Positions 7,720 through 14,992 of a DNA stretch of 64,000 nt are shown in pieces. A program made the position numbers and the translations under genes. The notes beneath the pieces were generated by a model, which was given only the letters and a program-made list of their open reading frames with translations, made no database searches and was not told the origin of the DNA. The DNA is from JBGSMF01 sp041740315 (GTDB lineage Bacteria > Chloroflexota > Anaerolineae > Fen-1058): the NCBI GenBank assembly GCA_041740315.1, contig JBGSMF010000263.1:4622-68621 (forward strand), read 5' to 3'. How positions within the stretch are numbered: the first letter of the stretch is position 1; each line of letters opens with the position of its first letter.

Positions 7720-7784
7720 GGGATGAAGGATAAAAACACTAGCAATTTTCATCCTTTTGCCTTCATCCTTCATCCTTCATCCTT
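7700..7784. repeat. Inverted heptamer arrays, five units in each arm
   Basis: The left arm (7700-7734) is ggatgaa, ggataag, ggatgag, ggatgaa, ggataaa. The right arm (7750-7784) is catcctt, ttgcctt, catcctt, catcctt, catcctt. Arm lengths are equal (35 bases) and the gap is 15 bases, so the transcript can form a long, partly mismatched hairpin. murE stops inside the left arm and the next gene starts ten bases after the right arm. It has no T-run and is not a standard terminator. Confidence 0.85.
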
Positions 7785-7793
7785 GAAACTGCT

Positions 7794-8714
7794 ATGCTTG
7801 ACCTTGCTATTGTAATCGTCAACTATAATACCTGTGATTTACTGCGCGATTGCCTGCGCTCGGTTTATGCCAGCCAGGGCGTGACGTTTCAGGTGTGCGT
7901 GGTAGATAATGCTTCGCCTGATAAAAGCGGAGCAGATATGGTTGCCAGCGAATTTCGCCAGGTGGGCCTGCTTTGCAGCCCGGTCAATGGCGGCTATTCG
8001 TATGCCAACAACCTGGGTCTGAGGACGTGGGGGTGGGAGGGACGACAAGGCAAGGAAACACCGCGTTATGCGCTTTTGTTGAATTCTGATACGGTGATTC
8101 CCCCCGATGCGTTGACGCAGATGGTGTCGTTCATGGACGGCCAGCCCCATGCCGGCGCGGTAGGCCCCAAGCTGGTTTTGCTTGATGGCAGTCTAGACCT
8201 GGCCTGCCGACGCAGTTTCCCTTCGCCGGCTGTATCGCTTTATCGCCTGGTTGGCTTGAGCAAATTGTTCCCCCATAGCCCTCGTTTTGCCCGCTATAAT
8301 CTTACCTATCTGGATCCAAACGTGTTGACCGAAGTGGATAGCGTCAACGGCGCTTTTATGATGGTGCGCCGAGAGGTGGTTGAGCAGGTGGGCCTGCTGG
8401 ATGAAGCCTTTTTCTTTGGCGGCGAAGACCTGGATTGGGCCTATCGCATCAAGGCAGCCGGTTGGAAGATTTATTACAACCCGGCTGTGGTCGTTCGGCA
8501 TGTCAAGCGGGCCTCGTTCCGCCAAAATCCTCAGGCCAAGTATGAATTTGAGCGCGCCATGTGGATTTTTTATCGTAAACATTATCAGGCTTCCACCCCC
8601 CGCTTCCTCGATCTGGTCATTCGTCTGGGCTTGGTGCTGCGCGGCGGCGCGCGGCTGGCGCGCGAGATGGGGGCTCAAAACTCGGTTGGGCAAGCTTTTG
8701 GAGTTGGCGCATGA
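7794..8714 (+). CDS. Family 2 glycosyltransferase
   Basis: A 306-residue GT-A-fold glycosyltransferase, probably adding a sugar (rhamnosyltransferase-like) to a lipid-linked glycan. The start 'LDLAIVIVNYNTCDLLRDCLRSV' is the nucleotide-sugar binding strand. 'LLNSDTVI' holds the DxD-equivalent. 'VNGAFMMVRREVVEQVGLLDEAFFFGGEDLDWAYR' is the typical acceptor and catalytic region (ED). There are no clear membrane helices. Its stop overlaps the next gene (ATGA at 8711-8714), a polyprenyl glycosylphosphotransferase, so both likely serve the same cell-surface polysaccharide. The specific sugar cannot be read from sequence. Confidence 0.88.
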   Translation: MLDLAIVIVNYNTCDLLRDCLRSVYASQGVTFQVCVVDNASPDKSGADMVASEFRQVGLLCSPVNGGYSYANNLGLRTWGWEGRQGKETPRYALLLNSDTVIPPDALTQMVSFMDGQPHAGAVGPKLVLLDGSLDLACRRSFPSPAVSLYRLVGLSKLFPHSPRFARYNLTYLDPNVLTEVDSVNGAFMMVRREVVEQVGLLDEAFFFGGEDLDWAYRIKAAGWKIYYNPAVVVRHVKRASFRQNPQAKYEFERAMWIFYRKHYQASTPRFLDLVIRLGLVLRGGARLAREMGAQNSVGQAFGVGA

Positions 8715-10129
8715 GCAAGAACCAGGTGCGAGTTTTGTTTGCGGCGGGCTTGGTGTTGAGCGATGTGCTGATGACCGCCGGCGCGTTTGTTTTGGCTTAT
8801 TATGTGCGCGTGTGGTTGCCCTGGCCCAACCCGGCAATCAATTTGCTGCCGCTGCGTGATTATGTTGGGATGATGATGATTCAGGTGATGACCATATTTG
8901 TCGTGTTCTTTTTTTATCGCCTGTATCACCAGGTGCGCGCCGTTTCGCGCGTGGACGAGTTTTACTCAACCTTTGGGGCGGTTTCAATTGGCATCATGCT
9001 GTCTGTGGCTGTAACGTCGCTGCTGTTCAAAAACAGCGTTTTAGATATGGATTTTTCGCGGGCCATGATTATTTACGCCTGGGTGTTGACGTTGATGCTG
9101 GTCACCTTGGGGCGCATGGTGTACCACATTCTGCGCAACCGCGCCCAGGCGCGCGGTCTGGGCCGCGACCGGGTCATGATTGTGGGCACGGGCGATGTGG
9201 GCCAGATGATTTTGCAAAAGATTCGCTCTGCGCCGCCATTAGGCTACGAAGTGGTTGGCTTTGTCACCCGCAATGGAGCCGCCGCGCCGAAAAATGTGCT
9301 GGATGTGCCGGTCTTGGGGGGAGTGGATGATTTGGTGAGCCTGATTGATGAGTATAGCATCAATGAGGTAATCATCGCTTTGCCCGAAGCCAGCCACCAA
9401 GAGATATTGAGTGTGATTGCCCGCTGCGACCGCAGCACCATCAGCATCAAGGTGTTTCCAGACGTGTTTCAGTTCATCGCCGGGCAAGTAGGCATAGATG
9501 ATTTGGGCGGGTTGCCCTTGCTATCGGTGCGCGATGTGGCGATGCGCGGGTGGAAGCTCACTCTCAAGCGCGCTATGGATGTTGTTGGCAGCGTGGCGGG
9601 GCTGATATTCCTGTCGCCGTTCTTGCTGCTGACGGCGCTGCTCATCAAGTTGGAATCGCCCGGCCCGGTCTTTTATGCTCAAGAGCGCATGGGGCTAGAC
9701 GCCAAGCCGTTTATGATAGTCAAGTTCCGCTCGATGCGCCAGGATGCCGAGCGAAACGGCCCCGGTTGGACCACCGCCAACGATCCCCGCCGCACCCGGC
9801 TGGGCGCGCTGCTGCGCAAGCTCAATATAGACGAGTTGCCGCAGTTTATCAATGTCTTGGTGGGCGAGATGAGCCTGGTGGGGCCGCGCCCAGAGCGGCC
9901 CGTGTATGTAGAACAGTTCAAGAAAAACATCCCCCGCTACATGGATCGCCACCGCGAAAAGGCCGGCATGACCGGCTGGGCGCAGGTCAATGGCCTGCGC
10001 GGCGACACTTCGATTGCCGAGCGCACCAAGTATGACCTGTGGTATATCGAGAATTGGTCGTTACTGCTCGACATTAAAATTATCATCCGCACCGCCGTCC
10101 GGGTGTTCATTGACAAGAATGCCTATTGA
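8711..10129 (+). CDS. Polyprenyl glycosylphosphotransferase (WcaJ/WbaP type)
   Basis: A 472-residue initiating enzyme that moves a sugar-1-phosphate from a UDP-sugar to undecaprenyl phosphate at the inner membrane. The N-terminal half has about four membrane helices, then a Rossmann-like domain ('DRVMIVGTGDVGQMILQKI', about 150-250). The catalytic part starts at the re-entrant helix 'KRAMDVVGSVAGLIFLSPF' and has 'IVKFRSMRQDAE', 'LRKLNIDELPQFINVL', 'MSLVGPRPERP' and 'MTGWAQVNGLRG'. All core motifs are present and length is normal. It overlaps the glycosyltransferase upstream by four bases. The promoter of the thiamine locus lies over its stop codon. Confidence 0.94.
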   Translation: MSKNQVRVLFAAGLVLSDVLMTAGAFVLAYYVRVWLPWPNPAINLLPLRDYVGMMMIQVMTIFVVFFFYRLYHQVRAVSRVDEFYSTFGAVSIGIMLSVAVTSLLFKNSVLDMDFSRAMIIYAWVLTLMLVTLGRMVYHILRNRAQARGLGRDRVMIVGTGDVGQMILQKIRSAPPLGYEVVGFVTRNGAAAPKNVLDVPVLGGVDDLVSLIDEYSINEVIIALPEASHQEILSVIARCDRSTISIKVFPDVFQFIAGQVGIDDLGGLPLLSVRDVAMRGWKLTLKRAMDVVGSVAGLIFLSPFLLLTALLIKLESPGPVFYAQERMGLDAKPFMIVKFRSMRQDAERNGPGWTTANDPRRTRLGALLRKLNIDELPQFINVLVGEMSLVGPRPERPVYVEQFKKNIPRYMDRHREKAGMTGWAQVNGLRGDTSIAERTKYDLWYIENWSLLLDIKIIIRTAVRVFIDKNAY

Positions 10130-10154
10130 CATTCGCTTTAGCGGATGTTATACT
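10126..10154 (+). promoter_or_regulatory. Sigma-70 type promoter for the thiamine riboswitch transcript
   Basis: A perfect -35 (TTGACA, 10126-10131) lies 17 bases before a near-perfect -10 (TATACT, 10149-10154). It overlaps the stop codon of the upstream gene. Transcription should begin near 10161, about 40 bases before the riboswitch aptamer. It is the best-matching promoter I found in the window. Confidence 0.8.
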
Positions 10155-10200
10155 TGGCGGTGTAATTTATCTAATCACCAATCCTAACAAGTGAATGGGG

Positions 10201-10294
10201 AGCTTGGGGAGCCAGGCTGAGAGGGCGCTTGTGATCCAGCGCCGACCCCTAGACCTGATCCGGGTAATGCCGGCGTAGGGAAACGCAACAAGCT
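10201..10294 (+). promoter_or_regulatory. TPP riboswitch aptamer (THI element)
   Basis: The conserved THI core is present in order: GGGGAGCC, then GGCTGAGAGGG, a P3 stem (gcgctt ... agcgc), GACCC, ACCTGATC, and CGGGTAATGCCGGCGTAGGGAA. The outer stem pairs agcttg (10201-10206) with caagct (10289-10294). Thiamine pyrophosphate binding to this aptamer normally shuts the transcript off. A strong terminator hairpin follows four bases later and would be the expression platform. The downstream genes (thiamine pyrophosphokinase, ThiB-like protein) fit the ligand. Confidence 0.96.
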
Positions 10295-10297
10295 GTG

Positions 10298-10325
10298 CCA
10301 CCCCTTGCCGGGGTGGTTTTGTTTT
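10298..10325 (+). terminator. Intrinsic terminator of the TPP riboswitch
   Basis: Stem ccacccc (10298-10304) pairs exactly with ggggtgg (10310-10316) around a five-base loop, followed by TTTTGTTTT. Placed directly after the aptamer, it would end transcription when TPP is bound. The 100 bases from 10326 to 10427, between this terminator and the kinase gene, hold no further feature I can name. Confidence 0.85.
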
Positions 10326-10427
10326 ATTAATGCTTGTATAGCCAAAGGAACATTCTAGTTCAGAATCATATGCAAAATTTCCTCACGTGTTCCTTTACAT
10401 GCCCAAAGGGCAGTATGAGGTGTAGCA

Positions 10428-11069
10428 GTGCGCACAGTCATTATTGCTAATGGTGAATGTCCCACCAGCAGAGTGGTTCAGAGCTGGCTGAGGGCAGGCG
10501 ACCGTTTGATTTGCGCCGATGGCGGCGCGCGTCACGCGTTGGCCTTGGGCTTGCGCCCCGCCCTAGTGGTGGGCGATTTGGATAGCCTGGATGAAATTGC
10601 CCAGGCGCAGCTAAGGGCGCTTGGGGCGCGTTTTGTTGTCTATCCTTCGGCCAAAGACGAGACCGATCTGGAACTGGCGTTGCTGCTGGCGGTGCAAGAA
10701 GGAGCCACCGAGATTGTGGTGATGGGCGGTTTTGGCGGACGGCTGGATCAAACAATTGCCAATGTGTTGTTGCTTACTCTGCCTCAGCTAGAGAGTGTCT
10801 CGGCTCGTCTGGTGGATGGCTCGCAGCAGGCTTTTCTAGTTCGCGCCGAGGCAGAAATTCAAGGCCAGCCCGGTGATACGCTGTCGCTTATCCCGTTGGG
10901 TGGGGATGCTCAAGTTTGCACGGAGGGGTTATTATATCCGCTGCGCGGCGAAACGCTGCTCTTTGGCCCGGCGCGCGGCGTCAGCAATGTATTGACAGCG
11001 CCGCTGGCGCGCATATCTTTGCGGCAGGGTATGGTGCTGGCCATCCATACCAGCGCAAACAAATCCTAG
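10428..11069 (+). CDS. thiN: Thiamine pyrophosphokinase
   Basis: A 213-residue cytoplasmic enzyme converting thiamine and ATP to thiamine pyrophosphate. The N-terminal catalytic domain shows 'LICADGGARHALALGLRPALVVGDLDSL', 'YPSAKDETDLELALLLA' and 'VMGGFGGRLDQTIANVLLL', the Asp-rich signature set of the family. The C-terminal part ('GDTLSLIPLGGDAQVCTEGLLYPL') is the thiamine-binding beta domain. The start is GTG 10428 with GAGG about nine bases upstream. It is the first gene after the TPP riboswitch, so its product's end metabolite should repress it. Confidence 0.93.
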   Translation: MRTVIIANGECPTSRVVQSWLRAGDRLICADGGARHALALGLRPALVVGDLDSLDEIAQAQLRALGARFVVYPSAKDETDLELALLLAVQEGATEIVVMGGFGGRLDQTIANVLLLTLPQLESVSARLVDGSQQAFLVRAEAEIQGQPGDTLSLIPLGGDAQVCTEGLLYPLRGETLLFGPARGVSNVLTAPLARISLRQGMVLAIHTSANKS

Positions 11070-11114
11070 GGCAACCTCCTGCCGTAACCAAATCCGTCCA
11101 CGAAGGTCACCAAC

Positions 11115-11174
11115 CTGTCTGTCTACCTGGCGGCTTGTCTGTCTACCTGGCGGCAGACAGGCCGCCAGGCAGAG
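11115..11174. repeat. Duplicated and inverted tgtctgtctacctggcggc unit
   Basis: A 19-base unit occurs twice in direct orientation (11116-11134 and 11136-11154) and is followed at once by a partly inverted copy (agacaggccgccaggcag). It is flanked by ccacgaagg on the left and, after the next element, by cttcgtgtccttggtgg (11300-11317) on the right, which are inverted relative to each other. The whole thiN-thiB gap (11070-11346) is thus a nest of repeats. Confidence 0.7.
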
Positions 11175-11198
11175 TAACACGAAGCAAAAACATATGCC

Positions 11199-11295
11199 CT
11201 AGGAGCTTGTCGGAGAGGGCCGTTCGTAGTGCGCGCTTTAGCGCGCTGAAGCGCGCACTACGAGCCTACCAGCTCGCTCTCCGACAGCCTGCTAG
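11199..11295. mobile_element. 97-bp inverted-repeat element (MITE-like), copy 2
   Basis: The ends match the element at 5805-5892: it begins ctaggagcttgtcggagag and ends ctctccgacagcctgctag. The core contains a second perfect palindrome (cgtagtgcgcgc ... gcgcgcactacg). Ends are shared but cores differ. It lies between thiN and thiB. Confidence 0.72.
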
Positions 11296-11346
11296 TGTTC
11301 CTTCGTGTCCTTGGTGGATAAAAAAACCTTATAAAGGGAGGCTAGA

Positions 11347-12384
11347 ATGAAAAAGCAATGGTTGTATGGTTTGTTAATCGTCTTGGTAGCGTCTATGGCG
11401 GCTGTGGCGTGCGCGCCGCCCGGCCCGCGCGCGTTGACCGTGATGACGCACGATAGTTTCGATGTCAGCGAGGCTGTGGTGGCCGAGTTCGAGCAGTCCA
11501 ACAATGTCAAGTTGAATTTTCTAAAGTCAGGTGATGCCGGCTCTGCGCTCAATAAAGCCATTTTGAGCAAGGGCAACCCGCTGGCCGATGTGTTCTTTGG
11601 CGTTGATAACACCTTTATGGGCCGGGCGCTAGAAGCGGATATCTTTGAAGCCTCTACCTCGCCCGCAAGTGTTCCTGAAAACCTCATGGCCTATACCCAG
11701 GGCAAGCTGACGCCAGTAGATTATGGTGACGTGTGCCTGAATTATGACAAGGCCTACTTTAAAAGTATTGCCCCGCCGCAATCGCTAGATGACCTTCTCA
11801 AGCCGGAATACAAGGGCCTGCTGGTTGTGGAAAACCCCGCCACCTCTTCGCCGGGTTTGGCCTTTTTGTTTGCTACGATTGCCCAATTTGGCGACCCGGG
11901 CTATCTAGAGTTTTGGAAAGCTCTGCGCGCCAACGATGTCAAGGTGGTAGATGGTTGGGAAACGGCCTACTATACCGATTTTAGCGGATCATCTGGCAAA
12001 GGCCCGCGCCCGATAGTGGTGAGCTATGCTTCCAGCCCGCCTTTTGAAGTGTACTTTAGCGAGGGCAAATTGACCGAGCCGCCCACCGGCGTAGTGGTTG
12101 GACCCGGCGCGTGCTTTAGGCAAATTGAATACGTGGGGGTTTTAAAAGGCGCCAAAAATCGGGACCTGGCCTTCAAGTTTGTTGATTATATGCTGGGAGT
12201 GCGCTTTCAAGAGGATATTCCGCTCAAGATGTTCATGTACCCGGCTAATCCATCGGCTCAGTTGCCAGAGGTGTTTATCCAGTTTGCCGTCAAGCCGCTT
12301 GCCCCGGCCACGCTTGATCCTGAGATGATTCAAAAGAACCGTGAGGTGTGGCTTGAGAGGTGGATCGAAGCTGTTTTGCGATAG
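11347..12384 (+). CDS. thiB: Thiamine ABC transporter substrate-binding lipoprotein (ThiB-like)
   Basis: A 345-residue exported binding protein. An N-terminal signal sequence ends in a lipobox-like 'SMAAVACAPP' (lipid on Cys about 20). The mature part fits ThiB: 'LTVMTHDSFDVSEAVVAEFE', 'ADVFFGVDNTFMGRALEADIFE', 'PVDYGDVCLNYDKAYF' and 'VVDGWETAYYTDFSG...GPRPIVVSYASSPPFEVYF'. It has a good ribosome binding site (GGGAGG). It sits in the TPP-riboswitch transcription unit, supporting thiamine as ligand. Permease (ThiP) and ATPase (ThiQ) genes are not next to it; the next genes are molybdoenzyme genes, so the rest of the transporter must be elsewhere or be shared. Confidence 0.85.
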   Translation: MKKQWLYGLLIVLVASMAAVACAPPGPRALTVMTHDSFDVSEAVVAEFEQSNNVKLNFLKSGDAGSALNKAILSKGNPLADVFFGVDNTFMGRALEADIFEASTSPASVPENLMAYTQGKLTPVDYGDVCLNYDKAYFKSIAPPQSLDDLLKPEYKGLLVVENPATSSPGLAFLFATIAQFGDPGYLEFWKALRANDVKVVDGWETAYYTDFSGSSGKGPRPIVVSYASSPPFEVYFSEGKLTEPPTGVVVGPGACFRQIEYVGVLKGAKNRDLAFKFVDYMLGVRFQEDIPLKMFMYPANPSAQLPEVFIQFAVKPLAPATLDPEMIQKNREVWLERWIEAVLR

Positions 12385-12423
12385 ACCCCGCCAGCCCCCC
12401 GGCTTGAATTATCTAAGCTTGTA

Positions 12424-12445
12424 GAACGGCATCCCTATGCCGTTC
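12424..12445. repeat. Palindrome with AT-(C)CCT-AT centre
   Basis: gaacggcat and atgccgttc form a perfect 9-bp stem around a four-base loop (ccct; aggg on the other strand). It is one of a set of palindromes sharing this centre with different stems (see 22008, 27123, 34410, 37097, 60402). It lies 40 bases after thiB with no T-run. Confidence 0.6.
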
Positions 12446-12514
12446 GGAGCTTGGAGTTTCCTGGTGACAGGGCTGTTTTTAAAAGCAGGCGGCCTGTATT
12501 CTAGGGCGCTCTGT

Positions 12515-12562
12515 GTTATAATAGACCTCAAGGCGCGCGGCACTTGCCAAGTACCGCGCGCC
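12515..12562 (+). promoter_or_regulatory. Extended -10 promoter with leader hairpin, before the molybdoenzyme cluster
   Basis: TATAAT at 12517-12522 is preceded by TG one base upstream (extended -10). No good -35 is seen. Immediately downstream, 12532-12562 forms a GC-rich hairpin (ggcgcgcggcactt with aagtaccgcgcgcc, loop gcc) at about the transcript's 5' end. A second small palindrome (agcgattaaaatcgct) is at about 12609. They would give the transcript of the 12658 gene a structured leader of about 130 bases. Confidence 0.5.
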
Positions 12563-12657
12563 TGATATTTCTGAAAGGCAAAGTCACAGTCAGACTTGCG
12601 TGCCTCTACAGCGATTAAAATCGCTACTGCAAACTGACGCGCTCTAATGCAAAAAAG

Positions 12658-13452
12658 ATGGCCAAGATTCTTTACCCTACCCAGTTGACCGAGGCTGTGC
12701 AGCTTTTGCGCCGTCCCGGCAAGTCGGCTTTCTTGGCCGGCGGCACCACGTTGACGCCTGAACAGCGCGACAAGCTGGATGTGGTGGTCGGCTTGCGTGA
12801 TTTGAAGCTAGATTACATTCGCAGCGATGCCAGTTCGCTGCATATTGGCGCACTGATGCCATTGCAGGCGCTCATCGAGGCCGGCGAGTGCCGGGGCGCG
12901 TTGGCAAGCGCCTTGCAAGATGTTGCCTCGCCTGATCTCAAACTGGCAACTATGGGGGGCACGCTGGTCACGGCAGACGCCAGCAATCCCCTGGCGGTCG
13001 TGTTGCTGGTGTTGGATGCTGTCTTGACAGTTTACACCCCCGAGGCTCGCCAGTTGCCCCTGGATAGCTTTATCAATTATCGCGAGCGGCTGACCCAAGA
13101 TGGCGCATTGATAACCCAGGTGAGCCTGCCGCTTCGACGGCTGATTGCCCGCGCGGCGTATGTCAAGATCGTTGGCGCGTCAGGTGGCGCCCCACTGATA
13201 TGCGCGTCAGCCTCGGCGCGGCCTGGCATTGGAAAATTTACCGACGCGCGAGTGGCGGTGGGTGGAGTTGCTCCTACGGCGGTTCGTTTGTTGCAGGTAG
13301 AGCAGTGGCTGGAGGGCAAACCTCTGACCGATGAATTGATTGAACAGGCCGGCGAACTGGCCGCATCTAGCGCGGTCCAGACTGGTTCGTCAGAGCATCA
13401 CCGCGAATCAGTCAGGCAGTTGGTGCGGCAAATGTTGTGCGCCTTGCGTTGA
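12658..13452 (+). CDS. Stand-alone FAD-binding-domain protein of the xanthine dehydrogenase/CO dehydrogenase M family
   Basis: A 264-residue protein with the fold order of the FAD subunit: N-terminal 'YPTQLTEAVQLLRRPGKSAFLAGGTTL', the middle 'LKLATMGGTLVTADASNPLAVVLLVLDA', and a C-terminal CoxM/CODH-flavoprotein C domain ('DARVAVGGVAPTAVRLLQVEQWLEGK'). The FAD loops differ from the family consensus: 'GGTTLTP' replaces 'GGTDLL', and 'MGGTLVTADASN' replaces 'IxGNLxxASPAxD'. Flavin binding may be weak or lost. It is separate from the FAD/2Fe-2S fusion encoded at 14993. It may be a paralogous subunit or an assembly or regulatory protein of the same enzyme. There is no strong ribosome binding site; ATG 12658 is the first usable start. 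Confidence 0.75.
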   Translation: MAKILYPTQLTEAVQLLRRPGKSAFLAGGTTLTPEQRDKLDVVVGLRDLKLDYIRSDASSLHIGALMPLQALIEAGECRGALASALQDVASPDLKLATMGGTLVTADASNPLAVVLLVLDAVLTVYTPEARQLPLDSFINYRERLTQDGALITQVSLPLRRLIARAAYVKIVGASGGAPLICASASARPGIGKFTDARVAVGGVAPTAVRLLQVEQWLEGKPLTDELIEQAGELAASSAVQTGSSEHHRESVRQLVRQMLCALR

Positions 13453-13467
13453 AAAATAGGGGATTAT

Positions 13468-14853
13468 ATGATGCTGCAACATATTTCTGGAATGGATGAC
13501 GAGAATACCCCCATTTATGTCATAGGTCACCGCAACCCCGATACCGATACAGTGATGTCGGCCATCGGCTATGCCTGGTTGCTTCGCGAGCGTGACAAAC
13601 TGAATGTGGTCGCCGCGCGCGCCGGTCAGGTGAATGCGCAGACCGAGTTTGCCCTGGGCAAGTTTGATCTAGAGTTGCCGATGCTGCTCTCTGATGCCTC
13701 TACGCGCTTTGGCCTGGTGGCGCGCAAGATTGAGGGACTAGCGCCTCAGCGGCCTTTACGCGATGCCTGGGCGCTCATTGTGCACACTGGTCGGGTAGCG
13801 CCTGTGGTAGGGCCTGACGGCGCGCCGCTGGGACTGGTAACGGGTGTGAGCGTGTTTAAACACCTCACCCATCACCTGGGTGATACCCTGGCTACCAATC
13901 AGACGCTGGCCGATTTGCCTTTTGGGCGGGTGTTGGATATGCCGTGCGGCGATGCGGCAGATGCAAATGTGCCGCGCTTTGAAGCCGATGAGCGGGTGAG
14001 CGATGTGCTGCCGCGCCTGTTGCGCGAGGAGCGATTTGATTATGTGGTGACGAATCATGGTCGTTACCTGGGTGTGTGCCACAAATCGGACCTGCTGCAC
14101 CCCCCTCGCCTAAAGCTGATCTTGATTGATCACAATGAAGTGGGGCAGGCCATCGGCGGCCTGGCGGAAGCAGAGTTGCTAGAAGTGCTGGATCATCACC
14201 GCTTGGCCAACCCACCCACGCACATGCCCATTGCTTTTCACGTAGACCCCGTGGGCAGCTCGTCTACACTGGTGGCCGAACGCGCCATGCGCACCGGGCT
14301 GGTGCCGCCGTGTTCGGTAGCCGGGGCTTTGCTTTCGGGCTTGCTTTCTGATACGCTGGTTTTGCGTTCGCCTACCACCACCGACCGTGACCGCGTGGCG
14401 GCGGTGCAACTGGCTTCGTGGGCGTTTGCAGGCCAAGGCGACCCTTACCAGGCAATGCAAGCTTATGGATGGGAACTGCTGCAAGCGGGCGTCAGTTCAG
14501 AGACGCGCACGCCAGATGAAATGGTAAGCGGCGATTACAAAGAGTACGAGGCCATTGGGCTGCGCTTTGGCGTGGCGCAGATTGAGGTGACCGACATGAT
14601 AGAGATCGGCAGCCGGCTTGACGAGCTTTGCCAATCGCTGCGCGACCTATGCGCCAGGCGTGGGTTGAGCTTTGCCGCGCTCATGGTGACCGATATCGTC
14701 ATGGGCAATAGCCGCTTGATTTACTATGATGAGGCGCATCATTTGAGCGGCTTGCCTTTTGCCAGGCGTCCCGACAATACCCTGGATTTGCCCGGCGTGG
14801 TTTCTCGCAAAAAACAATTGCTGCCCGCCATTTTGGGGGCGTTGCAGGGATAA
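13468..14853 (+). CDS. ppaC: DHH-family manganese inorganic pyrophosphatase with internal CBS-like region
   Basis: A 461-residue family II pyrophosphatase-like protein. The N-terminal metal site 'VIGHRNPDTDTVMSAIGYAWLL', then 'LILIDHNE', the DHH motif 'EVLDHHRLA' and 'SSSTLVAE' are all present. Residues about 85-210 are a regulatory insert with two CBS-like segments ('RDAWALIVHTGRVAPVVGPDGAPLGLVTG' and 'RFDYVVTNHGRYLGVCHKSDLL'), as in CBS-containing, nucleotide-regulated enzymes. The DHHA2 domain is at the C-terminus. It hydrolyses PPi to phosphate with Mn/Co. Its position between two FAD-domain genes of a molybdoenzyme cluster is unusual; it may be an operon passenger or may pull PPi-releasing cofactor steps forward. 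Confidence 0.85.
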   Translation: MMLQHISGMDDENTPIYVIGHRNPDTDTVMSAIGYAWLLRERDKLNVVAARAGQVNAQTEFALGKFDLELPMLLSDASTRFGLVARKIEGLAPQRPLRDAWALIVHTGRVAPVVGPDGAPLGLVTGVSVFKHLTHHLGDTLATNQTLADLPFGRVLDMPCGDAADANVPRFEADERVSDVLPRLLREERFDYVVTNHGRYLGVCHKSDLLHPPRLKLILIDHNEVGQAIGGLAEAELLEVLDHHRLANPPTHMPIAFHVDPVGSSSTLVAERAMRTGLVPPCSVAGALLSGLLSDTLVLRSPTTTDRDRVAAVQLASWAFAGQGDPYQAMQAYGWELLQAGVSSETRTPDEMVSGDYKEYEAIGLRFGVAQIEVTDMIEIGSRLDELCQSLRDLCARRGLSFAALMVTDIVMGNSRLIYYDEAHHLSGLPFARRPDNTLDLPGVVSRKKQLLPAILGALQG

Positions 14854-14992
14854 TTTGGCCTAAATCTAAAAGTGAGTTAGAATAAGACAAGTAGGGTGCC
14901 AAAATAAAGTTGACATTTACAGGCCGATTTTGCGCCTAAAACGCCCTACTTTGCTTTGCGGGCAAGCCATTTGGTTAGAGGCGAGGGATACG

